Source of the DNA: Gemmatimonadota bacterium
GTDB lineage: Bacteria > Gemmatimonadota > Gemmatimonadetes > Longimicrobiales > Gaopeijiaceae
DNA length: 64,000 nucleotides
Direction of reading: 5' to 3'
Assembly: GCA_016209885.1 (NCBI GenBank)
Contig: JACQVF010000030.1
Location: 1-64,000 of the forward strand
Position numbers and translations under genes: made by a program. The notes under the pieces are model-generated. The model ran no database searches. It was not told where the DNA came from and saw nothing but the letters and a program-made list of their open reading frames with translations. This document shows positions 45,116 to 56,825 of the stretch, piece after piece (the stretch's first letter is position 1; every line of letters begins with the position of its first letter).

Positions 45116-48100
45116 TCACCGGCTGCCGCCAACCGACACCAGGGCGCGCGTCGCCCACGCGCCGTGGCGCCCCTGGACGGCAAGCGCGGGGTCCGAGGAC
45201 CAGAAGGGGAAACGAAGATCTAGGGTAAGGGAGCCGCTCAGCGTCGCGCGGAGTCCAAGGCCCGCGTCCGCCAGCACTCGGGTATCGCGCGCAGGGAGGG
45301 GACACGGCGCGGCTTGCGTGGCAGCCCCGGGGCCGCGGGTCGCCGGGACCGACCCCGCGCCTCTCCAGGAAGCCCCGTCCTCGGCCGCGCGGCACGCCGC
45401 CGCGAGGCCGGCCCACCCCGCGTCCGCGAACGCGGTAGGCCCGAGCTTCATGCCACCGGTGACCACGAGCGGAACGCCCATCTCGAGACTGCCGGCGACG
45501 AGGGCGTCGGCGGCGAGGACCGGATCGAAGCCACGCAGGTTGCCGTCCCCCGGGACGTGGACCCAGGGAGTCCCGTCCACGAAGAGCGATCCCGCGCTCC
45601 GCATCCACGGGTTGCCGACGAGCTCGTACGGGCCCGCGCCCGCCAGATAGAAGAGCCGCTCCCGCGGAACGGCAGGATCACGAGGCCCTCCCCCTCCACC
45701 GGCGCCTGCGTGGTCAGGCCGGAACCCACCGGCCACCCCCGCGAACAGGCGGCCGCCGAGCCACGCGCCCGACCCGGATCGCCGCTCCGCGCCCACGCTC
45801 CCGGAGCCGCGAGCATAGACCACTCCCCGCGTGCTGGCTCCCGCCGCCAGCCCGAGATCCAGCACGACCCCGCCGCCGGCGCGAGTCCGCTCCTCTTGCC
45901 AGACGGCTCCCGCCTCGACGGTCGTCGCGCGTACCGGCTCCCAGCGCAGCACGCGCAGGAAGTCCGGATCGTACACGTGCGCCACGGAGGCAAAGAGGCG
46001 CCCTCGCCTGCGGAGCCGCGACTGCGGGGGTCGGCTGAAATCGGTCTCGCCGGAGACCCGCGCCCACACCCGCCCTTCGCCCACCAGGCCCTCCGCGCGG
46101 AGATCGGGCCGCGGCCGGCCGAGCAGGATCGGGTTCTCGATCGTCACGTGGGCACTCCCGAAGTCGCCCTGGCCGGCATCCAGGCCGAGGACACCCACCC
46201 GCAACGCGGGGGCGCCAACCCGTATCGTGGAGCGGGCCACCGTACCCATGTAGCTGGTCCGGCGCTCCAGGCCCAGCACCAGCCCACCGGCGTCGTTCGC
46301 CCAGACCAGCGGAAAGTAGCCCACGGCAAGCCGATCCCGGTACGCGGGCAGCGGTCGCAGCGGGCTCGCCCAGCCCCCAGTCCGCGGAGCCGAGCGGAAG
46401 AGACGAAAGAGCCGGGGCTGCCAGCGGTTGTTAAGCGCGTTCCAGTCCAGGACGCGGCCGTCAGGATCCAGCTCGATCCGCTGAGGCCGCTCCCGCGTTC
46501 GCACCACGACCCGCTCTGACCGCGCCCGTCCTGGCACCACTGTGTCCACCGGCTCGCCGCCCGCCCACACCCGCACCGGCACCGGCATGACGAGCTCGCC
46601 CAGCCGGCGCACCTCGAACCCCACGCTCCATCCGCCCTCCGGCCCGGGGCTGAGCGAAACGTCTCCCATGGCATAGTCCAGCAGGCCGATCCCGTGCAGC
46701 CACTGGCCGAAGAACCAGTCGAGATCGAGGCGCAGCACCTCCTCCGCGGTCCGCCGGAACACGTCCTCGTCCACGTGCCGCAGCCGGAACCGCTCGTAGT
46801 AGATGCGGAGGAACCGCACGAATGCGTCGCGGCCCACGAGATCACGAAGCATGCGCAGCACGAGGGCGCCCTTCGTGTAGACCATGCCGTTGTAGACCGC
46901 CGGCTCCGCGTACTCCTCCGACGGCAGCGACACGGGCTGCGAGACCCCCGCGAGGTCCATGAGCAGGACGGTCGCCTCCGAGCCCAGCCACCACCCGCGG
47001 CCACCGCCGTGCTCCTCGAAGAACCACGCCGACTGGAACGAGGTGAACCCTTCATCCAGCCAGGCGTCGCGCCACTCGTTGTTCGCCAGGATCCCGTACA
47101 CGTAGAGATGCCCGACCTCGTGCAGGATCACGCTCTGGGAGGCGGAGCCGTTCATGACGAGCATGGGGAACTCGGTCCCGCCGCCCTCCAGCCGGTGGAG
47201 GTTCGTGACCTGCGGGTAGGGGTAGTCGCCGAAGATGGTGTCCAGCCAGGCGAGCGCCGTCGCGGTCCGCTGCACGGCGATCCCGCCGCCCCACTCCGGC
47301 TCGCCCCCGGGCCGGTACAGCACCCGGATGACCACGTCCTCGAAGCGGCCTTCCTCGTAGACATAGGCCGGGTCCACGGACCACCCGAAATCGTGGACGT
47401 CTTCCGCGTACCAACGCACGCGTTTCGTCCCGGAGGGCCGCGCCTCGCGCAGGAGCCCCAACGGCTCCTCCGGTCGGAGTGTGCGTGCCGGCCAGACACC
47501 GCAGATCCGTCGGCCCTCCCGCTCGACGCACGGCGGCCCGCCGCCCGCGCCGTACCATTCCCGCTGGTGCTCGATCCCGGCCACCCTCGCCGCCGCGCCG
47601 CGCTCCCACCCCGGATCACCGCTGACGGGCACGCCGGTCGCCCCCACGACCTGATCGTCCGCGAGCTCCAGCGTCACATCGAAGGTCGCGAACTCGCCAT
47701 AGAACTCGCCCTGCGGGTACAGCGGATGCGGCTGCCAGCCGAACCGGTCGTAGACCGCCACTTTCGGGAACCAGTGCGCGAAGTCGTAATGGCGGCCGCG
47801 CCGGCCCTGGCGACGCGGCAGCGTCGAGAGCCGCGCCCGCCAGTCAAGATTCACCACCAGCGCCTCGCCCGGCGCGAGCGGCCGCGGCAGGCGAAAGGCG
47901 GCCACCGTCGAGTCCGGCGCATAGGGATAGCGTGGCGGCACCGCTACACCGTCGAAGGTTACCGTCCCCAGCCGCTCGTACGCGTGATCGTCAGGACCGA
48001 GGTCCTGGAATCGCCGCACGCCCAACTCGAGCTCACGGCGCGCCCAGAGCGAGTGCGCCCGGAACGCGTTGAGATAGAGATGCAGGTAGAAGTCGGTCAG

Positions 48101-48313
48101 CGTATCGGGAGACGCGTTCGTGTAGCGCAGCCGTGCCCGGCCCTGAAGAGCGGCCGCGGACTCCTCGAGGCGCGCCTCGATCCGGTACGTTACGCCCTGT
48201 TGCCATGAGCCGCGCGCGACTTCCCGGAGCAATGCCGCCGTCGCCGCCTCGTCGAGGTGCGAACGCGGGCTGCCGGCGGGAGCGGAGGAGCGATCAGCGG
48301 CCACTCCGCTCAC
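45116..48313 (-). CDS. M1-family metallopeptidase fused to an outer-membrane barrel
   Basis: A 1065-residue protein from the GTG at 48313. The peptidase half has GGGTEFPMLVMNG (the GxMEN-like exopeptidase position, here GTEFP) and HEVGH at 398-402 with Glu421 18 residues on (LDEGFTSF), a full zinc site. From about residue 640 to the end the sequence becomes strand-rich (VGYFPLVWANDAGGLVLGLE, GSLFVDGTPWVHVPGDGNLR, LRATLSGSLTLDLRFPF), as in a surface-antigen-type barrel. Codons upstream of the GTG encode a signal peptide but no standard start. Predicted to sit at the outer membrane and trim peptides. Confidence 0.85.
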   Translation of the reverse strand: MSGVAADRSSAPAGSPRSHLDEAATAALLREVARGSWQQGVTYRIEARLEESAAALQGRARLRYTNASPDTLTDFYLHLYLNAFRAHSLWARRELELGVRRFQDLGPDDHAYERLGTVTFDGVAVPPRYPYAPDSTVAAFRLPRPLAPGEALVVNLDWRARLSTLPRRQGRRGRHYDFAHWFPKVAVYDRFGWQPHPLYPQGEFYGEFATFDVTLELADDQVVGATGVPVSGDPGWERGAAARVAGIEHQREWYGAGGGPPCVEREGRRICGVWPARTLRPEEPLGLLREARPSGTKRVRWYAEDVHDFGWSVDPAYVYEEGRFEDVVIRVLYRPGGEPEWGGGIAVQRTATALAWLDTIFGDYPYPQVTNLHRLEGGGTEFPMLVMNGSASQSVILHEVGHLYVYGILANNEWRDAWLDEGFTSFQSAWFFEEHGGGRGWWLGSEATVLLMDLAGVSQPVSLPSEEYAEPAVYNGMVYTKGALVLRMLRDLVGRDAFVRFLRIYYERFRLRHVDEDVFRRTAEEVLRLDLDWFFGQWLHGIGLLDYAMGDVSLSPGPEGGWSVGFEVRRLGELVMPVPVRVWAGGEPVDTVVPGRARSERVVVRTRERPQRIELDPDGRVLDWNALNNRWQPRLFRLFRSAPRTGGWASPLRPLPAYRDRLAVGYFPLVWANDAGGLVLGLERRTSYMGTVARSTIRVGAPALRVGVLGLDAGQGDFGSAHVTIENPILLGRPRPDLRAEGLVGEGRVWARVSGETDFSRPPQSRLRRRGRLFASVAHVYDPDFLRVLRWEPVRATTVEAGAVWQEERTRAGGGVVLDLGLAAGASTRGVVYARGSGSVGAERRSGSGAWLGGRLFAGVAGGFRPDHAGAGGGGGPRDPAVPRERLFYLAGAGPYELVGNPWMRSAGSLFVDGTPWVHVPGDGNLRGFDPVLAADALVAGSLEMGVPLVVTGGMKLGPTAFADAGWAGLAAACRAAEDGASWRGAGSVPATRGPGAATQAAPCPLPARDTRVLADAGLGLRATLSGSLTLDLRFPFWSSDPALAVQGRHGAWATRALVSVGGSR

Positions 48314-48390
48314 GACCGATGCATGGAGGAACGCCGCGGCGAGAAGCGCGCCCCGAATCGGCGCGGGCGAGCGTCCGCTTCCTGGGGACC

Positions 48391-50646
48391 CTAGAATCCC
48401 GTCAACCCGAACTGGCGGGTGAACTTCAAGATGAACGCCCGGTTCAGCGGACCCTCACGCGGCCCCGTCCCGCGCGCCTCGTTGTAGACCAGGAACAGCC
48501 CTGTTCCGGCCGTGTTCAGCCAGCCGAAGCGCAGGTTCGACGACCAGGCATCGAACCGATCGCTGTACTGCACGAGGGACTGCACGAAGATGTGCGGCGT
48601 GAAGAAATAGCCCAGGCGCCAGGCCACGAGCTTCACGTCGAAGCTCCCTTCGGCCAGATCCAGCTTATCGTACGTAGCGCGCAGCGAGCCGCTCAGCGAC
48701 GCCCCCCGCCGCACGGTGATCGTCGCGCCCGCGCCCCGACGGCGCCCCGACAGAAAGCCGGCCCAGTCCAGCGTGCCATCAAGGGAGACCGGCGCGCCCG
48801 GGTTGGTATTGTAGCGCCAGGCCAGATCGAAGTTGTCGTAGGTGCCGGGTGGCACCACGATGCCCGGCGCGACCTCGAACGGCGCCTTGAGCCCCTCCCG
48901 CGTGAAGTTCACCGCGGGACTGAAGAATGCGCCGTTCGCGAACTCGACATGGTTGTCGATGTGGAGCTGCCCGCTCTCCTGGAAGCCATCGAAGTCGAAC
49001 CACCCCTTCCAGCTCGTGTGGGGACGCAGCTCGCGCAACCATGGCAGCGAGGACGGGCGGACCTTGTTGCCGACCCGAGCCTCGTAGAAGCGATAGCCGC
49101 GCCGGTCCAGGAATCCGGCCTCGGGGTTGAAGTCCTCGCCCACTTCAATCACCCGCGCCCAGAGCTCCCAGGCCCGCGTCTCATACGTAGCGCGCACGCT
49201 GTAGGCTCCGTCGTGACCCGTTCGCCCGGGTGTCTCCGTCTTCGCCACGTACGCGTCGATGGTGGCGGCGGCCCCGATCCCCAGCCGCCCGTCCAACCCG
49301 TACGTGCGGTTCCAGGCCCCGGAGCTGTCCGTGGTCACCCGACTCACGAAGATGCCCCCCACCCGAGACCGGCTCGGCAGCTCCCGCTGGAGCCGCGCCA
49401 CCGAGTACGCGTTCTCCGGCTGCACCCCCGCTACATCGCCCGTGCGGATGTGGAGCGCCCCCACCGTGAGCCCCGCCACCTTCCCCGTGAGCCGCCCACC
49501 CCCCTGGATCGGAACCGGAACGCCCCCAGGTCCGATCCCCATCCGGCGGCTGAAGAACAGCTCCACGGATTGGGGCGTGCCCGCAGAGAAGAGGCCCGCA
49601 TTCTCCAGAAAGAACGGGCGCTTCTCGGGAAAGAAAAGCGGAAACCGGGTGAGGTTCACCTGCTGATCGTCCACCTCGACCTGGGCGAAATCCGTGTTGT
49701 ACGTGACATCCAGCGTGAGGCTCGGCGTAACCCCCACCTTGAGGTCACCACCCAGCTCCGTGGGATACCCGAACGCGTCTGCCGCCTCGTAGTCGCGCTG
49801 CGCGGACGCCAGTACGTACGGCGTCAAATACGCTGTACGATGGCCCGGGACCTCGAGCCCCCCCAGCGTACCCGCCCGTGACAAGCGGTAGAAGTCGAAG
49901 TTGCGGGGAACCCGGGACCAGAAGTCCACCTCGTTCTTCCGCCGGATCTGCCGCGACAGGTTGAGACCCCAGCGCTGCTCCCGCCCCCCTGCGTACCGCA
50001 GCGTCGTGAACGGAATCCGGAACTCCGCGTACCACCCACGCTCGTCCACGGACGTGGCCACCGTCCAGCTGCCGTCCCAGTTGACGTTGTACCCACCTCC
50101 CGATCCCGCCTCCTGCCGCATCCCCCGGCGCCGCACTTCACCGCCAACGCCCTCCTTCGAGACCTGCCCATCGTGCTCGATCCCCGCCGGATTCGTGGCG
50201 AACAAGAAGCCGTTTTGACGGTCAAGATACGTGTCCAGGATGACGGAGAACGCGTCACTGTTCTTGATGTCCGCGTCGCGAATCGCCTCACCCTGGACGA
50301 TCCCCGCCGGATCGGAGTCGTACAGCCAGGCGGCCACATAGAGAGCCTCGTCGTCGAAGACGATCCGGACCTCGGTCCGCTCGGTCGGAGCCTCGCCCTC
50401 CCGCGGCTCGAACTGCACGAAGCCCTCGATCGCCGGGGTGAGCGACCACAACTCCTCGTCGAGCCTGCCGTCGATGACCGGCGTCTGCGACGCCCGCGCC
50501 GCCGCAGCCACCGGCGCCGCCCACGACGCATCACTGCCGGCCGACGAATCACTCGAATCCTGCCCCGCCGCCCGGCTCACGCCCACGAGGGACACCACCA
50601 GAACGATCGCCGTCCAGCCGCCGCGACGGCTCCTAGCGCTACTCAT
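48391..50646 (-). CDS. DUF5916 protein (CBM9-like domain plus outer-membrane barrel)
   Basis: A 751-residue protein from the ATG at 50646, which opens a signal peptide (GGWTAIVLVVSLVGVSRAAGQ). Residues 50-250 form a family-9 carbohydrate-binding-like domain (TPVIDGRLDEELWSLTP, VRIVFDDEALYVAAWLYDSD, WYAEFRIPFTTLRY). The remaining two thirds is the DUF5916 barrel (TYNTDFAQVEVDDQQVNLTR, FFPEKRPFFLENAGLFSAG, ending ILKFTRQFGLTGF). The DTDFAQVE..N..RFPLFFPEKR..F signature is diagnostic. The role is unknown; its 3' end lies 77 bp before the M1-barrel start. Confidence 0.9.
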   Translation of the reverse strand: MSSARSRRGGWTAIVLVVSLVGVSRAAGQDSSDSSAGSDASWAAPVAAAARASQTPVIDGRLDEELWSLTPAIEGFVQFEPREGEAPTERTEVRIVFDDEALYVAAWLYDSDPAGIVQGEAIRDADIKNSDAFSVILDTYLDRQNGFLFATNPAGIEHDGQVSKEGVGGEVRRRGMRQEAGSGGGYNVNWDGSWTVATSVDERGWYAEFRIPFTTLRYAGGREQRWGLNLSRQIRRKNEVDFWSRVPRNFDFYRLSRAGTLGGLEVPGHRTAYLTPYVLASAQRDYEAADAFGYPTELGGDLKVGVTPSLTLDVTYNTDFAQVEVDDQQVNLTRFPLFFPEKRPFFLENAGLFSAGTPQSVELFFSRRMGIGPGGVPVPIQGGGRLTGKVAGLTVGALHIRTGDVAGVQPENAYSVARLQRELPSRSRVGGIFVSRVTTDSSGAWNRTYGLDGRLGIGAAATIDAYVAKTETPGRTGHDGAYSVRATYETRAWELWARVIEVGEDFNPEAGFLDRRGYRFYEARVGNKVRPSSLPWLRELRPHTSWKGWFDFDGFQESGQLHIDNHVEFANGAFFSPAVNFTREGLKAPFEVAPGIVVPPGTYDNFDLAWRYNTNPGAPVSLDGTLDWAGFLSGRRRGAGATITVRRGASLSGSLRATYDKLDLAEGSFDVKLVAWRLGYFFTPHIFVQSLVQYSDRFDAWSSNLRFGWLNTAGTGLFLVYNEARGTGPREGPLNRAFILKFTRQFGLTGF

Positions 50647-51366
50647 CCCTGTTGCTTCCCTGGATTCCTTGGGTCTCTGCCGGCTCGTGCGTCCAGGCGC
50701 CCACACCCTTCCCTCCGGCGCTTGCACCCCAGCGGCCCCGGAAAGTTGTCGCGCTCGAACGTCCACCTCGACCCGATCTCCGCCGCCCCACAGCGCGCGG
50801 GAAAGTACTCAAAGATGGACATCCGCCGCCCCGCAAACAAGGGCTCGGACCCCGGGATCGGAGCCCGGGAGACTCCGCGAGGAGGATGCTAGTTCCCGGC
50901 GATCACCGTCCCCATGAGGTTCGTCGGGGATGGGCCGCCCATCGGACTACAGATCCTGGGAGATACCTGGGGTTGGTTGTCGTGAGCCTGCGACAGGCGT
51001 CAACGAGGCAAGGGCTGTGCCCTTGGAGGGCGAAACCGAGGTAGTCCGAAGACCGGGCGAGAGTCTCCAGCTTGGGGGAGCGTGGGCTCGGGACGCTCGG
51101 GACCGATCGTGTTGACCGGCTCGTGGTTAGCCACTACCTCACGCTGGCCGACGCCGCCCGGGGCACGGGGCTTCCGTGCACGCCTCTTGCTGCGTAAACC
51201 GCGCCGGCGTGTGGAGCTTGGTGGACCGCCGACCACGCATGTGGCGAGGATACATCAACAGTGCGGCCGGTCGGGTGCCCCGGAGGTCGTATGGGAAACT
51301 CTTGGGGAACCCGGAATGCGCGTCCAAGGCCCCGGCGGTGAGCAGGCCCTGCCAAGACAGCATATG
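50647..51366. other. 720-bp region without a gene, hairpin-rich
   Basis: No frame is convincing. From about 50984 to 51100 the plus strand can form three short, near-perfect hairpins in a row: GCCTG/CAGGC at 50986-50998, a 7-bp stem at 51009-51025 and GAGCGT/ACGCTC at 51078-51098. A further purine-rich stretch (GGGCGAAACCGAGGTAGTCC) lies between. This pattern suggests structured RNA or a remnant of a ribozyme-type element. It also must contain the promoter of the DUF5916 gene. Confidence 0.5.
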
Positions 51367-53226
51367 CTAGCCCGTCACCTGATATGCGACGCCCCACGCC
51401 CCCAGGCCCAGATGCGTCGCCAGCACGGGCGTGGCGGGCGCAGCCAAGACCTCCACCTCGCCGAACCGTGTCCGCAGTGCCGCGCCCACGCTCTCCGCCA
51501 CGTCGGGACACCCCACGTGCACGACACCGAAACGGAGCCCGGCCGTGGCGGTCGGGATGCTGCGTTCGAGGTGCTCGAGCATCCGCGGAAGCACGTTGGC
51601 ACGGCCCCGCGCCCGCCCCGCAGCGTGAACCCGACTCGCGGCGTCGACCGCCAGGATCGGCTTCACGTCGAGGAGTCCGCCGAGCCACGCCTTGCCGCGG
51701 CTCACGCGGCCGGAGGCCAGAAGCCGGTCGAAGGTGTCCACGGTGAAGAAAAGGCCAGAGCGGTCGCGCACCCGGCCGAGCTCCTCCGCGATCTCTCCGG
51801 CGCCCTGCCCCTGCTCCGCCAGCTCGGCCGCCCGCAGCACCAACAGCCCCTGGAGGAGCGAGGCGCCGCGGGAGTCCACCAGCCGAATGGGGGCATCCGC
51901 GAAACGGCGGGCAGCCGCCTCCGCCGAAGCGAGCGTCCCCGACAGCGACGCCCCCAGGATGACCCCTAGCACCGTCTCGCCATCGGCCGCCGCCCGCTGG
52001 AAGCCCTCGAGAAAAGCCGCCGGCGGTGGCTGTGACGTGCCCGGGTGCTCTCCGGCTCGAAGCAGCTCGACGAAGCCCTCCGCATCGATGTCCAGGCCAT
52101 CGCGGAGCACCCGATCACCATAGACCAGCGACAGCGGAACGACATGGATGCCGTGGGCACGCACCACCGCCTCGGGCAGATCACAGGCGCTGTCCGTGAC
52201 GATGCTGATCGGCCGCCGGGCCAGCGCTACATGGGCCGCCGCTGCGCGCGCTACCACAGCGTGCTGTACATGCATATCCTCGGCCTTGTGGGTCAGCAGG
52301 TGGCCCAGGGAGCGCAGATACGTGAAGACCGCGTCCGGCGCGTCCGTGTGCACGTGGACCTTGAGGACGTCCCCCGCACGAATGGCGATCAGCGAATCCC
52401 CGAGCCGGCTCAGTGCGTCTTTCACGACCTCGGCGGCCGGCAGTCCGTCGCCGCGCGCCAGCGCCTCCGTGCAGAAGCGGTAGCGTTCCGACTCGGCCGG
52501 ATAGGCGGCGAGCGCCGCAGCCAGTGGCTCGTCTTCCGTCTCCCCCGGAGCCTCCGCCGCACCGGCCGGCGCACGGAGCCGCTCGGACTCCTGCGGCACG
52601 AGAACGGGGTCGCCGTTGATGTACGCGACGATCCCCTCCAGGCAGTGCACGAAGCCCTTCGCGCCCGCGTCCACCACCCCTGCCGCCCTTAGCTGCGGGA
52701 GAAGCTCCGGGGTCCGTGCCAGGGACGACCGCGCCCGCTTCACCAGCCGCTCGGCGAGCACTGCGAAGTCCCGCGCGTCGTGACACCCGCGCTCCGCCTC
52801 CTCCGACGTCTCCCGCATCACCGTGAGGATCGTCCCCTCCACCGGACGCTCGAGCGCCGCGTACAGCCGGCGCACCGCCGCAGCCATCGCCTCCGCGAAC
52901 TCGAGGGCCGTAAGTCGCGCCCGCGCCCTCACGCTCTCCGAGAAGCCCAGGAGGAAGTGCGAGAAGATCATCCCGCAGTTGCCGCGCGCGCCCAGCACCG
53001 CCGCGTCTGCTGCGTCCAGCGCCACGGCGGCCAGCGCACGCTCGCGGTTCGAACGCAGCCGGTCCGAGATCGAGCGGAGGGTCAGAGCGAGATTCGTCCC
53101 CGTGTCGCCGTCAGGGACGGGAAACACGTTGATGCGGTTCAGCTCCGCACGGCACCGCTGCCCGTGCTCGCACATGGCCAGGAGCGCACGGCGGAGCCGA
53201 GGCCCATCGAGGTAAGCGATTCTCAC
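51367..53226 (-). CDS. DAK2 (DhaL-like) and DegV domain fusion, fatty-acid-kinase-like
   Basis: A 619-residue protein from the GTG at 53226, which follows GGAGG; an in-frame start at 53307 is weaker. Residues 1-200 form a DhaL/DAK2 nucleotide-binding domain (INVFPVPDGDTGTNLALTLR, GARGNCGMIFSHFLLGF, RPVEGTILTVMRET). Residues 335-619 form a DegV lipid-binding domain (ISIVTDSACDLPEAVV, HPGTSQPPPAAF, LGASLSGTLASAE). In Firmicutes these domains are separate FakA kinase and FakB carrier proteins that phosphorylate fatty acids; here they are one chain. It lies 108 bp after gyrB. Confidence 0.88.
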   Translation of the reverse strand: MRIAYLDGPRLRRALLAMCEHGQRCRAELNRINVFPVPDGDTGTNLALTLRSISDRLRSNRERALAAVALDAADAAVLGARGNCGMIFSHFLLGFSESVRARARLTALEFAEAMAAAVRRLYAALERPVEGTILTVMRETSEEAERGCHDARDFAVLAERLVKRARSSLARTPELLPQLRAAGVVDAGAKGFVHCLEGIVAYINGDPVLVPQESERLRAPAGAAEAPGETEDEPLAAALAAYPAESERYRFCTEALARGDGLPAAEVVKDALSRLGDSLIAIRAGDVLKVHVHTDAPDAVFTYLRSLGHLLTHKAEDMHVQHAVVARAAAAHVALARRPISIVTDSACDLPEAVVRAHGIHVVPLSLVYGDRVLRDGLDIDAEGFVELLRAGEHPGTSQPPPAAFLEGFQRAAADGETVLGVILGASLSGTLASAEAAARRFADAPIRLVDSRGASLLQGLLVLRAAELAEQGQGAGEIAEELGRVRDRSGLFFTVDTFDRLLASGRVSRGKAWLGGLLDVKPILAVDAASRVHAAGRARGRANVLPRMLEHLERSIPTATAGLRFGVVHVGCPDVAESVGAALRTRFGEVEVLAAPATPVLATHLGLGAWGVAYQVTG

Positions 53227-53334
53227 TTCGCCTCCGCCCTTCAGCCGCAGGGATTGCGAAGGGGGCAACCGGTGCCGCGGCTTTTCGTGGACCTGCGCCA
53301 GGAGCACGGCTGCCGCGACAGTTTCTCGAACCCC

Positions 53335-55347
<2,013 letters not shown>

Positions 55348-55710
55348 TCACGCGCCTGGGGCGCCTGCGGCGCCTGAGCGCTCTTCCCCGGCACCCGGGT
55401 CCTGCGCGAGCACGAACACGAGTTTGTCGATCCGGCCCCGCGAACGCCCCGCGTTCAACCGGGCCAGGATCTCCCGCCTCATCACGTTCAGCTCCATGAG
55501 CCACGCGCTGCTTCGCACGCCCACGACGAGGGTCGATCCCGAAAGCCTGAGCGGACCCGTCACCGCCGCGATCCCCTCGCCCACCCGTGGCTCCCAGTCC
55601 GCCAGAGCCTTCACCCGCTCCACCTGCTCGGCGACCCCTGCCTGCTCCAGCACCCGCGGAACCAGCTCCCCCACCCGGCTCACGCCACCCCTCCGCCGCG
55701 GGCCCGTCAC
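55348..55710 (-). CDS. DciA-type DUF721 protein
   Basis: A 120-residue protein starting at GTG with a GTGA overlap with recF. The DUF721 core is seen in VGELVPRVLEQAGV, WEPRVGEGIAAVTGPLRLSG, TLVVGVRSSAWLMELNVMRR and EILARLNAGRSRGRIDKLVF. DciA proteins load the replicative helicase DnaB in bacteria lacking DnaC. The position between recF and gyrB is common in diverse phyla and supports this reading. Confidence 0.85.
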   Translation of the reverse strand: MTGPRRRGGVSRVGELVPRVLEQAGVAEQVERVKALADWEPRVGEGIAAVTGPLRLSGSTLVVGVRSSAWLMELNVMRREILARLNAGRSRGRIDKLVFVLAQDPGAGEERSGAAGAPGA

Positions 55711-56825
55711 GCGTAGACCCTTCCGTCGCGAATCCGCCAGCGCGCCAGCGCGTCCGCTCGCAGCCGCACATCACGCTCCTTCGGGGCCGTGAGGATCACC
55801 TGACCGCTACCCTCCCGGTCCAGCAGCGCCAGCACCCGCTCCGACCGCCCCGCGTCCAGCTCCGCGAGGACATCGTCCAGAAGCAGCAGCGGCGTCCGCC
55901 CCTTCACCTCGCGGATCGCGTCCGCCTGCACCAGCCGGAGCGCCAGCGCCGCAGTGCGGCGCTGGCCCGCTGACGCGAACTCGCGCAGACTGAGCGTCCC
56001 GGCCGCCCCGGCGAAGGTCAGCGCCAGATCATCCCGGTGCGGCCCCACCACCGTCATGCCCACCCGCCGCTCCCGCCGCATCGAGCTCGCCAGCGCCGCC
56101 TGAAACGCCGACCCGATCTCCGTCTCGCCCGCCGCCCCCTCCAGCGCAAGATCCGGCGCATACGCCAACTCCGCCGTCGAACCCCCCGAAATCGCCTCGT
56201 AGTACGCTGAGAACACCGGGCCCCACCGCCCAACCCAGCGCCGCCTCACCGCCACGATCCGCGAGCCCGCACGCACCAACCCCTGATCCCACGCTCCCAC
56301 CACCGCGGGCGGCGCCTCGTCGCGCAAAGCCACGTTCCTCCGAGAGAGAACCTGCCGGTACTCCTGCAACGCCCGCAGATACCCGCGCTCCGCGAGCGAC
56401 AGCCCAACGTCCAGGAATCGGCGCCGCACCCAGGGACCATCGCTCACGATCCCCACATCCGACGGCGAGAAGATTACCGCACCCAGATGCCCCAGCGCAT
56501 CCGCGAGCCGCGACGGCTCACCCCCGTTCACCGTCACCTTCTTGCGCCGCCCCAGCCGCTCGTACGCCGCCACCACCTCCGCCACTCCCCCTACCTCGTC
56601 CTCCACACACCCGACTACCCGAAAAAACCCTTCCCCGAACGCCACCAGCTGGCCGTCTTGAGCACCCTGGAAGGAACGGAAAATCTCTAGGTAATAAATC
56701 GCCTCCAGGAGGTTCGTCTTCCCCTGGGCGTTCTCTCCCACCACTGCCACGCCCGCAGGGGGAAACTCCAGATGCTGCACCCCCAGGTTGCGGAATCCGT
56801 GTAGCCCAAGCCGCTTCAGAACCAC
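55707..56825 (-). CDS. recF: DNA replication and repair protein RecF
   Basis: A 372-residue SMC-like ATPase beginning at GTG. Walker A GENAQGKTNLLEAIYYLE near residue 32, FSPSDVGIVSDGPWVRRRFLD, the signature SAGQRRTAALALRL and Walker B PLLLLDDVLAELD with the D-loop are all present. RecF helps load RecA on gapped DNA. It begins a recF-dciA-gyrB operon but dnaA and dnaN, its usual upstream partners, are not present here. Confidence 0.95.
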   Translation of the reverse strand: MVLKRLGLHGFRNLGVQHLEFPPAGVAVVGENAQGKTNLLEAIYYLEIFRSFQGAQDGQLVAFGEGFFRVVGCVEDEVGGVAEVVAAYERLGRRKKVTVNGGEPSRLADALGHLGAVIFSPSDVGIVSDGPWVRRRFLDVGLSLAERGYLRALQEYRQVLSRRNVALRDEAPPAVVGAWDQGLVRAGSRIVAVRRRWVGRWGPVFSAYYEAISGGSTAELAYAPDLALEGAAGETEIGSAFQAALASSMRRERRVGMTVVGPHRDDLALTFAGAAGTLSLREFASAGQRRTAALALRLVQADAIREVKGRTPLLLLDDVLAELDAGRSERVLALLDREGSGQVILTAPKERDVRLRADALARWRIRDGRVYA

